A stretch of 64,000 nt of DNA from Stentor coeruleus (Eukaryota > Ciliophora > Heterotrichea > Heterotrichida > Stentoridae), in assembly GCA_001970955.1 (NCBI GenBank), contig MPUH01000072.1:1-64000 (forward strand), read 5' to 3'. The notes beneath the pieces were generated by a model. It was not told where the DNA came from, did no database searches, and worked only from the letters and a program-made list of their open reading frames with translations. A program made the translations under genes and the position numbers. Below, in pieces: positions 31,084-42,012 of the stretch (positions are counted from its first letter, which is position 1; every line of letters begins with the position of its first letter).

Positions 31084-31858
31084 AGTGGAATTATAATAAA
31101 TTATTAGGTAAAAAATCTCCAGATTTATAATTTGAATAGTTTTAATAGACTGAGTTTATTAGCATGTTTTATTGGAAGGAGGTTAAATTATATAGTTTTT
31201 GGAAATATGCTGGATTTTAGAGGATAATTGATAGAATAATTTGAAGGTAAATTAAAATATAATAAAAAGATGTGCTAAATAATGTAAAATATTGTTGGAA
31301 AAGGGTATGCTGTAATAATATAGCTTTTATTAGTAAATAAACCATGACTTATTCATATTATGCATGAAATCTACTAAAAGTTAGCAAGCTAGTTCTGCAA
31401 CTTTTAGAAGTAACTATCATTGAGACTAAGAATATAATTATTTTGTTTTTAAATTATTCAATTTAGAATTTCTTTAGCATTTTTCCTTATATTAACAGAA
31501 CCAAATCTTTAAATGTTTTTTATGAGCCGAAAAATTTGTAATAAATTTCAATTTTTTAATCAAAATCACTTTTTTTTTCAATTAACTATAAAAAACTAAT
31601 AAAATCACCCTTAATACCTTTTCCTAACCTCCTTAAATCATACATATTCATTCTTTGAATGCATAACTCCTTAAATCATACATATTCATTCTTTGAATGC
31701 ATAATTCCTTAAAATCTCATCAATAAATTAAGCTTCTATTATCTGTTTAGAACAACTTTGATTTAAACAATTTTTCCTTATGAATCCTATACAAACTCTC
31801 AAATTGTATTTGTTAAACCCATATTTCTGATTTTGCCTAACAGAAAATAAATATAAAA
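31084..31858. other. Divergent intergenic region with tandem repeat
   Basis: A 775-bp AT-rich spacer between the coiled-coil gene (-) and the small MGCQC gene (+). It contains a 38-bp tandem duplication at 31631-31706. No other gene is seen. Confidence 0.6.
31631..31706. repeat. 38-bp tandem duplication
   Basis: Two adjacent 38-bp units (31631-31668 and 31669-31706), beginning CCTTAAATCATACATATTC and differing at one base, with a third partial start after them. There is no N between them. Confidence 0.85.
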
Positions 31859-32059
31859 ATGGGTTGTCAGTGCACAAGATCACAATTTTACGACGAAGAT
31901 ACAACGGCGGACACAAAATTTCTTTACTATATCGACAACAGTAAACGTATTATATCAGTTCCACACCTAAAACCAGTTAAAACTAACAAACTATATAGTT
32001 CAAGATTAAAAGTGTATAGAGAACATAAAGGATATATTCCTACTGTAATGGTTCAGTAA
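31859..32059 (+). CDS. Possible small lipid-anchored protein (MGCQC N-terminus)
   Basis: A 66-residue frame starting MGCQCTRSQF, a pattern suited to N-myristoylation at Gly2 and palmitoylation of Cys3/Cys5. The ATG is preceded by TATAAAA exactly as at the CDPK gene (19676). The rest is polar and basic (DNSKRIISVPHLKPVKTNK) without a domain. The frame ends at TAA. A GTTCAGTAAATTTAG stretch just before the stop could be an atypical intron giving a slightly different tail, but it lacks the GTA seen in all other introns. Small size makes this a tentative call. Confidence 0.5.
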   Translation: MGCQCTRSQFYDEDTTADTKFLYYIDNSKRIISVPHLKPVKTNKLYSSRLKVYREHKGYIPTVMVQ

Positions 32060-32796
32060 ATTTAGACTATTTTTAGTCTGTTAATATAGATAATCTAGTA
32101 TGCTTAAGATTTGCGATTTTTTAAATTTTTGATTTTTAAATTTTGACTTGATATCGAAATTTACTCAAGCAAACTTTTGAAAATACAAAATTATGTTATA
32201 TGAGAATATTATGGTAATAATAATATAGATCTTGTAATTAAAAACAAAATTTGGTTGGATTGATGTGGTACTTCGATATCGTTTTGATTTTTGGGTTTAG
32301 TTTTGTAACTCATTGATTAGATTTATTGTGATTAGATTAAATAATAGGATGATGTATTGTAGAGAAATTTGGTTAAAATTTAGAGGCTGATTAGGGTAAA
32401 TAGATTAGAAATTTCTAGTTCTGTGATAGGCTAAAGGTGAAATATTAAGTAATATAGTTTTTTCAAGTAATGCGTCCTAGTAAATTATCTTTTTTTACTA
32501 TCAGAAAATCTATGCTTATTTATATATATTAATGAATAGTCACGCGCAAGATACTAAAGTTTTTCGGAATTCTGATTTTTCATTGATTTCCGCACTTACA
32601 AAATAATCGTTAAATCGTTATATATTAATCTTTTTTTATTCAAAACCTCATTTTCTCTCATTATTCAATAACAAAATCAAAATATGCCCAGCAACCTATT
32701 CAAACACCAATCTTATCACTTCTTCTCATACTAAATACAATATTATTTACTTAAGTAATAAAATCATTTTAATATGAATGGTACATTACAAATATA
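32060..32796. other. Intergenic region
   Basis: A 737-bp AT-rich spacer before the ceramide synthase. I see no gene, RNA or clear repeat. Confidence 0.6.
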
Positions 32797-33792
32797 ATGG
32801 CATTGAGCGAGATTTCCAAGTTCTTTCCATCAAATGTTTTTATAAAGAAAGTCTTAAGGAATCAAATTCAATATCTTTTCCTAACCATGATAATATTCCT
32901 AATTCCACTATTGCTAAGTTTCTTAAGGGATTTCAATAATTATATTACAAGCTACAAGAACAATAACTTAGCTTATCCTTGGCCAGAATATTATGACTTA
33001 TTTAAAGCATCATTTGTGACTATTTTCATATTAATATTAAGTTCTGTGTTTGGAAAAGTGTTTGTTCCTGTAGGCGAAAAATTTATATCTAAGAAGTACA
33101 AAGGGAAAGATAGAGCTTTTAAGGTCCACAAATTTGTCGATTGTGTATTTAAAGGAATGTATTATGTTTTTGCAAGCGCTTTTGGATACTATACTGTAAG
33201 AAACGAAGGCTTTCTCCCTCCATTTCTTGGTGGCAAAGGGGATTCATCTAATATGTTCCAAGGCTATCCATATCAAAAATTCAACGATTTAGACCTATTA
33301 AAAACTTATCTTCAAATCCAACTTGGTTATCACCTCTATTCTCTTATAATCCACATAGTCCGAGAGGCCAAAAATGATTTTATTGAAATGCTCCTTCACC
33401 ATTTGATGACAGTATTTCTTGTAGCTCTTGCTTATATGATGAATTACTTATCTATATCAGCTTTAGTGCTATTATGTCATGATTTCTCTGATGTGTTCGG
33501 CTATCTTATACGTATAACTGTGGATACTGATTATAAGAATGTTATAATTTTAGCATATGCAAGCTTGCTTTTATCATGGTTTTATATGCGGCTGATTGTT
33601 TTTCCGTTCAATGTGATGTGGTCTGCTATATATATCAATCCTATAATCGGAGATTTGCCTGGGGCTTTTTTCTTGGGCTTAATGCTCCATTTTCTTGTTG
33701 TCCTTCATGCTTATTGGTTCTACCTTTTTATCCAAATGGGTCTGAAATTTGCGAAATCGAAAGTCCCTGAAGATACTTATCACGTCGAATAA
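32797..33792 (+). CDS. Ceramide synthase (TLC/Lag1 domain)
   Basis: A 331-residue membrane protein with about six to seven hydrophobic helices. The Lag1 motif is clear: HHLMTVFLVALAYMMN, then VLLCHDFSDVFGYLIRI, containing the paired histidines and HD thought to be catalytic in acyl-CoA:sphingoid-base N-acyltransferases. No homeobox-like domain is present, as in yeast and plant enzymes. It acts in the ER. A charged C-terminal tail follows the last helix. The start at 32797 is preceded by stops and an ATATA stretch. Confidence 0.93.
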   Translation: MALSEISKFFPSNVFIKKVLRNQIQYLFLTMIIFLIPLLLSFLRDFNNYITSYKNNNLAYPWPEYYDLFKASFVTIFILILSSVFGKVFVPVGEKFISKKYKGKDRAFKVHKFVDCVFKGMYYVFASAFGYYTVRNEGFLPPFLGGKGDSSNMFQGYPYQKFNDLDLLKTYLQIQLGYHLYSLIIHIVREAKNDFIEMLLHHLMTVFLVALAYMMNYLSISALVLLCHDFSDVFGYLIRITVDTDYKNVIILAYASLLLSWFYMRLIVFPFNVMWSAIYINPIIGDLPGAFFLGLMLHFLVVLHAYWFYLFIQMGLKFAKSKVPEDTYHVE

Positions 33793-33862
33793 TTAGCTTA
33801 TAACATTCTAGCTTAGGTTCTTCTAAACTTCTAGAAAATTCTCCATACTAAAAACTAATTAT

Positions 33863-34402
33863 TTAAACTGGCTCAATAGGTGGAGTATAAGTCCCATACT
33901 TTTCCGGTGGGTTATGAAAAGCTGAATGGAACATAATTCCGGCTAAAACAAATATTGATGTATAAAACACAATTTCCCAAGCAAAAAACACAGTGGCAAG
34001 CATAGCAGCAATCCCGATAATCAAATTTTTATGGAAAGCTGTGATCTCCTTTCCTGATAAAACTAGTGTTTTTATCGAATACAAATAAGCCCATATACCT
34101 GCTAAAACCATTAGGCAGATGATGTAATTTGGCTTTGAAAGTCTGAATAATCATTACACTCCAAGGACTAGGAATACAATATAAACGATCAGATAATTTG
34201 GAAGAAAGTGAATCAAGTTGTCTTTTGCTCGATTAAAAATATCCTCTTTGTGGGGTTTTGAAAACTTAGAAACACTTAAGAATTCGGATACCCACGGTTT
34301 TGGCTCACTAACTATGGCGAGAGTTGGATTTGACAGATAATCTTTGACGGAGTCTAGGTAAGCTCTAGCTTTCATAGCAAAAGTTGATTTCGATTCTTCC
34401 AT
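33863..34402 (-). CDS. PRA1 (Rab acceptor) family membrane protein
   Basis: Exons 34402-34158 and 34142-33863, joined across a 15-nt phase-2 intron, give 174 residues. The PRA1 core is RAKDNLIHFLPNYLIVYI, then FLVLGVLSKPNYIICLMVLAG, then a second hydrophobic hairpin (LIIGIAAMLATVFFAWEIVF). The splice falls inside the first hairpin, so either half alone looks like an orphan fragment. PRA1 proteins help recycle prenylated Rabs at ER/Golgi membranes; a Rab GDI, a functional partner in that cycle, lies at 60126. The gene ends 70 bp from the convergent ceramide synthase. Confidence 0.88.
34143..34157 (-). other. 15-nt intron, PRA1 gene
   Basis: The intron reads GTAATGATTATTCAG in phase 2. Retention gives an immediate GTG TAA stop; removal joins FLVLGV to LSKPNY. 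Confidence 0.93.
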
Positions 34403-34802
34403 TTATATATAGTAAGTTTTAGATGAGATAAGCTCTTTGAAAAGATTAGAATTTATATAAAATTAAGCATAAAGATTGAGAATTGAAGATTTATAAGGAC
34501 TCATTTAGAAAAATTTAGTATCATATCTATACATAAATACTTATTTCTTTTATATGGTCGATAGTTTATTTTTCATTATTAGATTTAATTGGGTTTTGTT
34601 TTAGTGCTTTATAGTAATTTAGGTTTATTAAAGTTTTATAATCTTTTATTAAAAATACTACTAATAACAATAAGCTTAGCCATGATAATTAGAATAAAAC
34701 TATATACAAAATCATTCTTCTAACCCTAAATCAAAACCTCTATTCAAATTATTATCAACAAGCACTTAATAAATACACAGCATCAAGCTAAAACCCTTCT
34801 AA
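34403..34802. other. Intergenic region
   Basis: A 400-bp AT-rich spacer between the PRA1 gene and the repeat protein (both -). No gene is seen. Confidence 0.6.
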
Positions 34803-36515
34803 TTAATGCTTAGTTAAATTAGGTCTGAAAGTGCAGTCCTTCAATTCAAACATCTGATTAAGTTCCTTATGTTTTTTTATACGCATCTCAGCCAAACTAC
34901 TTGCAGCAACCAGTCGATCATACATACTTTCAGGCAAATCCGCTCTTTTCTTCTCAGCTAATTTCGCAGAAGTAGGACTAACATAAGGTACTCTTTCCTT
35001 ATTGACTTGTTCAGTCTGTGGCCTACTTTCCCTTTTAATCAAATACGCCCTATCTCCAACATTCATCAACTTCGATACAATTTCAATCCTATCCAAAAAC
35101 CCTTTAAAATCAATTTCCTCATGAGTTTCCTCAATATTTTCAAATATTGGCTTTAACAGTTCTATAGTTTTCATATCCAAACCATCAAGTGATATCGCAT
35201 TTGCTGATATTTTCCCATCTTTATCAGAATCCATAAGATTAAACATCTTTTCATACTGTTTCTCTTTGAAATCCGCAAAGATTTTTTGAGTGTTTTCTGT
35301 AGTTTTTTGTGCTGATGCATTAGCTTCCCAGAATCTTTTTTCTTCATCCATCAAAGACTCTCTTTCTTTTTTAGTCTCACTGTTTTTATTATATAAAATC
35401 TCCCATATTGGCTTATCCCGTGGCTCAACTTTACTTTCAATAACCGGTTTAAAAAGTTTTTGACCTGTATTTTCATCAAATTCTGATATCTTAGCTTTGC
35501 GAACCTCTTCTAAATCGTCTTCAAATTTTTTCCTAGAGCTCAAAAGTCGTTCATAGACTGGCTCATGTGATTCTGAATCACGTTTTTTTGTAAGTCCAAC
35601 ATTTGGTGTAAAGGAATATTGTCTTATTTCATTTTCCCTTTTCACGAGCATTTTTTCTTTATTTTTTTCAGCTTGGCTATATAGATTTTCATGTATAGAT
35701 TTGTCAGTTTCTCGAGTTCTTGGTCCTGAGTTTATAGCTGGGGTAAAGCTGCATTCTTTGAATTTTTCTTCTTCGAGCTTTTGTCTCATGGATTCTATTT
35801 TCTGTTTAGTCATTTCTGCTTTTTTGTAGAGAATATCCTCAGGCTTTTCATAGTATCTTGGGGACATCAAACTTGAGATTTTGTTGATTGTGGGGGAAAA
35901 AGTCAGTTCTTTTGAATCTTTTTCGACCTGTTCCTTTTTTTTGTCTTCTGTAGTTTTTTTTGCAGCTTCCTTCATTTTCATACCTCTTACATAAAGCCAT
36001 TCACCATAGTTGATATTATTTGCTGATATTTTACTCTTGCTGGTTACATCCATAGTTTTTGTTTGCTCTTTAGTCTCAATAGGTTTTTTACCTTTTTGAT
36101 ACAGGCGTTCATAGACGTTACCCCTTCTTTCACATTTTGCTATGATTTTGCGGGATTTTTCGTTTATTTTTGGAGTAAAAGAGTCATATTTATTGATGTT
36201 TTGGGATTGATAGTTTGAACCAGGCCAGTCAGACCAATTTTCTATTTCAGCATCTATGCTATTTTTTTTCTCAACCAATTCTTTATTTTGTCTTATTAAT
36301 TTGCTTAAGGATTTTTGTAAAGAAAGATCGAGGTTGTGCTTTGACGCGAATTCTTGAGCTAGTAAGCTTGGGTCATCATTTTCATGAATTGCAATTATAT
36401 CTGTTCTCCCATCTCCTATTTCTACTGTCATTACTAGGTACTCTTGATTTTTGTTGAGATCTAAGTTATCTTGAAAACTTGGCTCTTTATCTGATAGTGA
36501 AGTTGGGTCTTCCAT
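34803..36515 (-). CDS. F-x-P repeat protein with a degenerate EF-hand
   Basis: A 570-residue charged protein with six to seven repeats of about 55-60 residues. Each begins [S/T/L]-F-x-P-x-[I/V/L] and leads to [Y/I]-E-x-L-Y or a variant: SFTPKINEKSRK, TFSPTINKISS, SFTPAINSGP, SFTPNVGLTKK, LFKPVIESK, TFRPNLTKH, with partners such as VYERLYQKGKK and IHENLYSQAEK. Between repeats five and six is one EF-hand-like loop, DSDKDGKISANA, whose last position is Ala rather than Glu, so calcium binding is doubtful. An N-terminal segment (about 25-80) may be ubiquitin-like. I recognise the style from ciliate cytoskeletal proteins but cannot name a family. Confidence 0.75.
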   Translation of the reverse strand: MEDPTSLSDKEPSFQDNLDLNKNQEYLVMTVEIGDGRTDIIAIHENDDPSLLAQEFASKHNLDLSLQKSLSKLIRQNKELVEKKNSIDAEIENWSDWPGSNYQSQNINKYDSFTPKINEKSRKIIAKCERRGNVYERLYQKGKKPIETKEQTKTMDVTSKSKISANNINYGEWLYVRGMKMKEAAKKTTEDKKKEQVEKDSKELTFSPTINKISSLMSPRYYEKPEDILYKKAEMTKQKIESMRQKLEEEKFKECSFTPAINSGPRTRETDKSIHENLYSQAEKNKEKMLVKRENEIRQYSFTPNVGLTKKRDSESHEPVYERLLSSRKKFEDDLEEVRKAKISEFDENTGQKLFKPVIESKVEPRDKPIWEILYNKNSETKKERESLMDEEKRFWEANASAQKTTENTQKIFADFKEKQYEKMFNLMDSDKDGKISANAISLDGLDMKTIELLKPIFENIEETHEEIDFKGFLDRIEIVSKLMNVGDRAYLIKRESRPQTEQVNKERVPYVSPTSAKLAEKKRADLPESMYDRLVAASSLAEMRIKKHKELNQMFELKDCTFRPNLTKH

Positions 36516-36940
36516 TTAAATTATTATTTTGATTGTCATGGGATTATTATGGAAGTTTGCTTTTAGTCTATGCTATGATTTATCTGAAGATGGGAGTGAT
36601 TATTTTAAGGTTATATATTTGTGAAGAATATTCGATTAAGGGTGACTTTTTTAGGCTTCTGGTGATAAATTTTAGGAGATATAGATTTTCAAAAAAGGTA
36701 GGATTTTGTAGCCATTTATTATAAAATTTAAATTTATATATTAAAGATCTATTTTCAATCACACTTTAAAACAATCATAATAATTCTCACATTTTTAACA
36801 TAACATCAAGCCTTATCATATCTTAAAAATCATCATCACCTACAATTAAAAATTAATTAATTTTCACAAAATCCTTCATATTAAACTAAAAATAGTCATA
36901 ATTTCACCCTTACATAACTCTAACTATATAATAAGCTTAT
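36516..36940. other. Intergenic region
   Basis: A 425-bp AT-rich spacer between two minus-strand genes. Short overlapping frames on both strands are low-complexity. No gene is called. Confidence 0.6.
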
Positions 36941-39900
36941 CTAAAAATCACCTATCTTAATAGCCTTTTCCGGTCTAGCAGGTCTATTAGTTTTCTTACT
37001 TGCTTGCTTTCTCTTATAATACTCCTCCCTAGCCTTAGCATCTCCTTCACAAACAAAATCATCATCGTTTTCCCCATCTCCATTAAACTTCACAGCAATT
37101 AAATCCCCATCTTTCAAAAAATAAGGCCCTTTCTTCAAATTATAAATCCCTTGTCCTGTATTATTAGCTTTAGTTCCAAGAAGTTTTCCTCTTTCTTCAG
37201 CTATTCTATCATCCTTAATAATCTCCCATTCAAAACTCTGAGATTTAAATCTAGCAAGGGTTATTTTCCCAATACCCCAATCTTTCCCTAGTTTTTTTAT
37301 AGCGAAATCATATAAATTATCTACATTTGGGCATCCTCCAGCATCAAAAAAGCACGAAATAATATTTTCTATTTTTTTTTCAACAGTATTCCTTTCACAT
37401 AAATATATATAAACCCCAGTAAACGACCCTGGATCAGCTATTTCTTTAGGTTCAGCAAGTAAATTAGCCCCAAAAGATATTGAGAGTTTTTTAAGCCCTT
37501 TCAAGTCTTCTTTATATACTTTTCCTGGCCATAAAGTCTTTGTAATTTCTCTGATCCTCATAAAAGGTAAAGATCGAGGATTGATTTCTTGATTCCCCAA
37601 CAGCATTTCTTTAAGTTGTTTTAACTGAGTTTCTTCAGGTAGCGACAATTCAAGTGTTTGTTTTATATCAAAAGGATCTTCACTTGTATTTGTATATATA
37701 AACATCTTAACCATTTCTGTATCTAAAACTGTATCAATAGGTTTTGCAAGTAGCAAGTCCCCATCTTTAACCGCAGCTTTGAACAAAGTATAATTTTCTT
37801 GTTTTAATGCAGAAATAGGTTCTTTAAGCCAATCTGTTCTATACATTTTAAATTTATCAGGGGCAAAGCCTAAGACTTCACTAGCTTTTTGCTTAACCTC
37901 GCTTATCCTATCAGTTTCTTTTACAAACAGTTCATTAGGTTCATCATCACAATTTAAAGCTATTTTTACAACAATCAATCCATAAGCTGGAGGTTCACCT
38001 TTTTCTACTTGGAACCTATATCCACCATCCATAAATTCAGGGATATTTTTAAGATAACCATCAATATCTTCTTTACAAATGACTTTTTTATCAATTAACT
38101 TCCTTAATCTTAAAGGAACTCCTTCAGCGAAATTGAAAACTTTTCTACAGTCTTCTATAAGGTCTTTAACTTTCCATTGACTTACAACTAAATGTTGTAT
38201 TGCTTTATCTGGAGTATTTTCTTCATTTAATAAAATTGTCACTAATCCTTCACCTTCATCGTTTTTTTTAAGCTCAACCATTGGAATATGTTCTTCAATT
38301 GGGAGGACTGTTAAGTTCATTGAATGGTAGAATTTTAATTCATTAAGAGTTGAGTCTTCATCTTTTCGAGTGATTTTCTTATCTCCTCCTTCAGCTTTGC
38401 GCATTCTGAGTTCGATTTTCTCAAAAGGCACACCAAGGACTTTTTGTATTTTTTCTTTAACTTTGAAAATCGTCCATGCTTTGTTTACGAGTAATGGGAA
38501 TTTATCTCCTTCATAGTAACAGTTTAGCATGATTGGCTCACAGACTTCACCTGTAAAATCTAGTATACGTTCTAAGATTTTATTGCATCGAGGGAGAATA
38601 AGTATACAAGCTTTATGCCATATTGCACTTTCTTTTAGAGTTTTAGAGTTTTCTATGCTGTCTAAAGGCTTAAGGAGATGAGCACATTTGTTTGAGAGTG
38701 GCTGGGCTATATAAACTTGATGAGTCGTGAAAACCTCTTCAATATCGTCAATTAAAGTTACGGTTATGGTATTTTTTAAATCTTCAACTGTATCTGTTTG
38801 TCTAAATTTAATAGGAATGCCTTGTTGTATTGCTTGAACCTCAGTATTTTTGTATACCAAAGCATCATCATTTATATCAAAAAGTTCAAAAGTTTGTATC
38901 TGAAGTTCGATAAAAGTTTTCAGCTCTTCATATTTGACTCTATGTTCATTGTTGCTATCATTCAAACTTTTTATAGGATTTTCCCAATATTTTGGCATCA
39001 CAGGCGCACTAGGGTTTTTTAAGTTTTTATCTCTATAGATGAGTATATATGCAGTTTCATTTGACCCACCAAATTGTTTTTGAAGTTTGCCTGACCTGAT
39101 TGCTGTGACATTTGAGTCATTAAAATCAAACCAATTTCTTAGCAATTCCTCATTCATACAAGGCCTTGCCAGATCTTTATACTCATAAGTAGTATCTTCT
39201 TCAGAATTCTTTTTTTTTTTATTCTGCCCTTGATTTTTCCTTTTATTTTTATTTTTCCTTGACTGTTTATGTTTTTTTTGATTCTTTGGCTTTTCCTCTT
39301 CTTTTTTAATTACTTGAGGCTCATTACCAGGGTTCCAATTCCCTTCTCTCAATATATCTCTTATATAAGCATGATAATGCCCAGAATGAGCACTACCTCC
39401 ATGTATAATCACTGCAAAAAGCTCATAAACATCAGCATTTTGACAATATCTTCCCATATCAACTTCTAAAGGATATTCAAAATTCTGAGTGATTTTCTGC
39501 CTTTCGTAAGTTTTCATATCATATTCAAAGCGGTTTAATGATAAAGTTAGCAATTGAGGAATTTTATGAATTTTAGTCAGTCTGATTGCGTTAACTTTTT
39601 TATTACAAAGTTCACAAAAGTATTGATTGTTGCCATCTAATATGTCTTCTCTTACAAGATGATCTAAACTTTCATAAACATTTTTACAGTTTTTTACTTT
39701 CAGGCCTATATCTCCGAAATCTTCTTCTCTTGCTGACTCGTTACCACAAATACTGCATATCGTCACGTTTATAAATTTCCCTTTACAATAATTGCTGATC
39801 AGTTCTGAGAAGGATGTACCTTGTAGTGTTCGGTCTAAACAATCAAAGAATACCCTAGATAACTCTTGAACATCATGTTGAACTATAACTTCTTCACCAG

Positions 39901-40297
39901 TCCATCCAAAGCTTCTTGTTAGATTAGCTGTACTTATAGCTTTTTCATCAATAAAAGCTAGTTTTACAAAAAGCTCTTGAAGGGCTTGGAGGATGTCACG
40001 TTTCTGACCCTCAGGAAGCCATGAAGAAAGCTCAGATAAACTGTTTTCGCAAAGAGGAAGTGAAAATATTGCTGAACGCAGCTCAGGGGTCATGAAAAGA
40101 GCCTGAAATAATGAATTCAGATAGCATGTTGAGCCTCTATGTAAAATTTACTGATTTAAAAGACCTACAAAGCCTGATGGACTTCTGGATTGTGGAGGAG
40201 CTTGCATTTCACCAGCTAATGAATCTGATTTTGCTTGTTCAGCTGTTAAAACACAATAGTTTTCATCACCTTCTTCAGCAAAAAGATCTTCAATCAT
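36941..40297 (-). CDS. Ubiquitin-specific protease, USP40-like
   Basis: Exons 40297-40152 and 40136-36941, joined across a 15-nt intron, give 1113 residues. Splicing creates the Cys box GLLNQGSTCYLNSLFQALF with catalytic Cys53. The His box is GGSAHSGHYHAYIRD, and WFDFNDSNVT follows. The FGWTGEEVIVQHDVQELSRV block is typical of USP40/USP47. Two CxxC pairs (CSICG, CELCNKK) form the zinc-finger insert. The catalytic domain ends near residue 400, after a Lys-rich insert (KKHKQSRKNKNKRKNQ). The remaining 700 residues are probably several ubiquitin-like folds, as in USP40. It should remove ubiquitin from substrates. The 40093 Met lacks the catalytic Cys. Confidence 0.95.
40137..40151 (-). other. 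15-nt intron, USP40-like gene
   Basis: The intron reads GTAAATTTTACATAG in phase 2, splitting the Gln codon of NQGSTC. Removal restores the catalytic Cys box. Confidence 0.96.
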
Positions 40298-40918
40298 TTT
40301 TATATAATTAAATAATGATGATGATTTAATAGCATCTTGTTTATTATTCTATTTATGGAATTTTGATATGCTGCAAATTCAGAACTGTATAATTTTTATT
40401 CCCTATGATTCTTTTAAGATTTATAGGATTTTATAAAGTATGAAAAAGAAAGAAAGAATTTGCCATAAGAATTTTAAAGATTTATTTGGATAAATATATA
40501 GGTGAATAATAAAACAATATGTTTTATAGGATACTTTAAAAATTTTAGTTGAATAATTGATAAAATGATTTAATTTGACTATGGAAAATCACTTTTATAT
40601 AGTAATTTTAATCAAATAATAGTTTAGGAATTGATTGCATAGCATAAATATCAAATGCCAAATTTCTAATCATAACCATTAATACCTTATAATATCTAAC
40701 AACTGATCATCAATATCAATAAAATCTTTCCATCCTTTCCTAATAATATAATTCTTTCTCCTAATCCCACCTTCATCTCATAAAAATATCATCTCACCCC
40801 CAGAAATCCAATAATTTCAAAATTCACGTATTCCAAAAAAACTACTACCTCATGTTCATTCTCCATTTATCTTCAACAAAACCCTTAATTTATACCATCT
40901 ATCCAAATCTAAATAAAA
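40298..40918. other. Divergent intergenic region
   Basis: A 621-bp AT-rich spacer between the USP (-) and START (+) genes. No gene is seen. Confidence 0.6.
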
Positions 40919-41722
40919 ATGTTGGACCTCGGTTTAAATACCCTCCTTGTCCTTATAGGTGGTTTAGGTATTTCAATAGTCCTTATATTTTACTATTTTA
41001 AACCACGAAAATTTATATCAGAAGAACCTGAGCCTCAAATCAAGCCGACATCAGATCTTCCCAAAACTCTGGATGATGATCAAACCCCTCCACAAGTAAA
41101 ACCAGATCATATCCCAGACAAATTCGAAGAATTTGTTACTCTAATGACTGAAGATGTTGCTGAAGGCTGGGATACAGTCAAAGATACTCCAGACCTAAAA
41201 GTATACAAAAAAATCACTGAAAGTTCTCCTGTTGCCATAATCAAAGCTACAATCATTGTTCAAAATACCACCGCTGACGATGCACTTTTCGCTATTTGGG
41301 ATGGGAAGTTTAGAAGAGAATGGGATGATGTGGTCCAGGATTTCAAAGTTATAGAAAAATACTCAGAGACCAGCGACGTGATATATTTTTACGCAGCAAG
41401 TCCAATGCCAGCTATTGTATCGAATCGTGAATTTGTCCAATATAGAAAATATAGAAAGGATGATAAAGGGATTTTAATTGTATATTGGAGTGCTGATAAA
41501 GAAGATTTACCTATACCTGAAGGTTGGGTAAGAGCTAATACAATAATATCTGGGTATTATATTAAACCTATTGAAGATGGAGTAGAAATGTATTTTATTT
41601 CGCAGAATGATGTTAGAGGTAAAATACCACCTAAGCTTATAAATGCAGTCGCTCCAAGTAAAGCTATGGAGTGGTCAAGGAAATTTAAGAGGGCATGTGC
41701 GTTGCTTAAGAAAAGGAGATAG
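40919..41722 (+). CDS. Membrane-anchored START-domain lipid-binding protein
   Basis: A 267-residue protein. Residues 5-27 form a single hydrophobic span (NTLLVLIGGLGISIVLIFYY), probably a signal anchor. After an acidic, proline-containing linker a START domain fills about residues 65-265 (EGWDTVKDTPDLKVYKKI, FAIWDGKFRREWDDVV, YFYAASPMPAIVSNREFVQY, GVEMYFISQNDVRGKIPPKL). START domains carry sterols, phospholipids or ceramides between membranes; the ligand cannot be read from the sequence. Confidence 0.88.
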   Translation: MLDLGLNTLLVLIGGLGISIVLIFYYFKPRKFISEEPEPQIKPTSDLPKTLDDDQTPPQVKPDHIPDKFEEFVTLMTEDVAEGWDTVKDTPDLKVYKKITESSPVAIIKATIIVQNTTADDALFAIWDGKFRREWDDVVQDFKVIEKYSETSDVIYFYAASPMPAIVSNREFVQYRKYRKDDKGILIVYWSADKEDLPIPEGWVRANTIISGYYIKPIEDGVEMYFISQNDVRGKIPPKLINAVAPSKAMEWSRKFKRACALLKKRR

Positions 41723-42012
41723 TAATATTTATGGATTTAGAGTTTAAGGATTAGAGGTTTTTTATAGGTGAGAAGGTTTTGCTCAGGGGTACTTTTTGTG
41801 TTTTAAGTGCAAATTAATGTAATTTTATATGAAATTTGAGTTAGAATTATAACTTTCAGGTATAAAATTAAGAGTGAATTTGCTGTTTATATAATTCTAA
41901 GCAGATTTAAAGTGCAAATGCGATAAAGTCATAATATTTTAGTTTGTTTGATTATTACGAATACTGCACTTAATAGTAATATAAATATAGTGATCTTAAT
42001 ATAAAAAACATA
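41723..42012. other. Intergenic region
   Basis: A 290-bp AT-rich spacer between the START and AMMECR1 genes (both +). Nothing else is seen. Confidence 0.6.
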
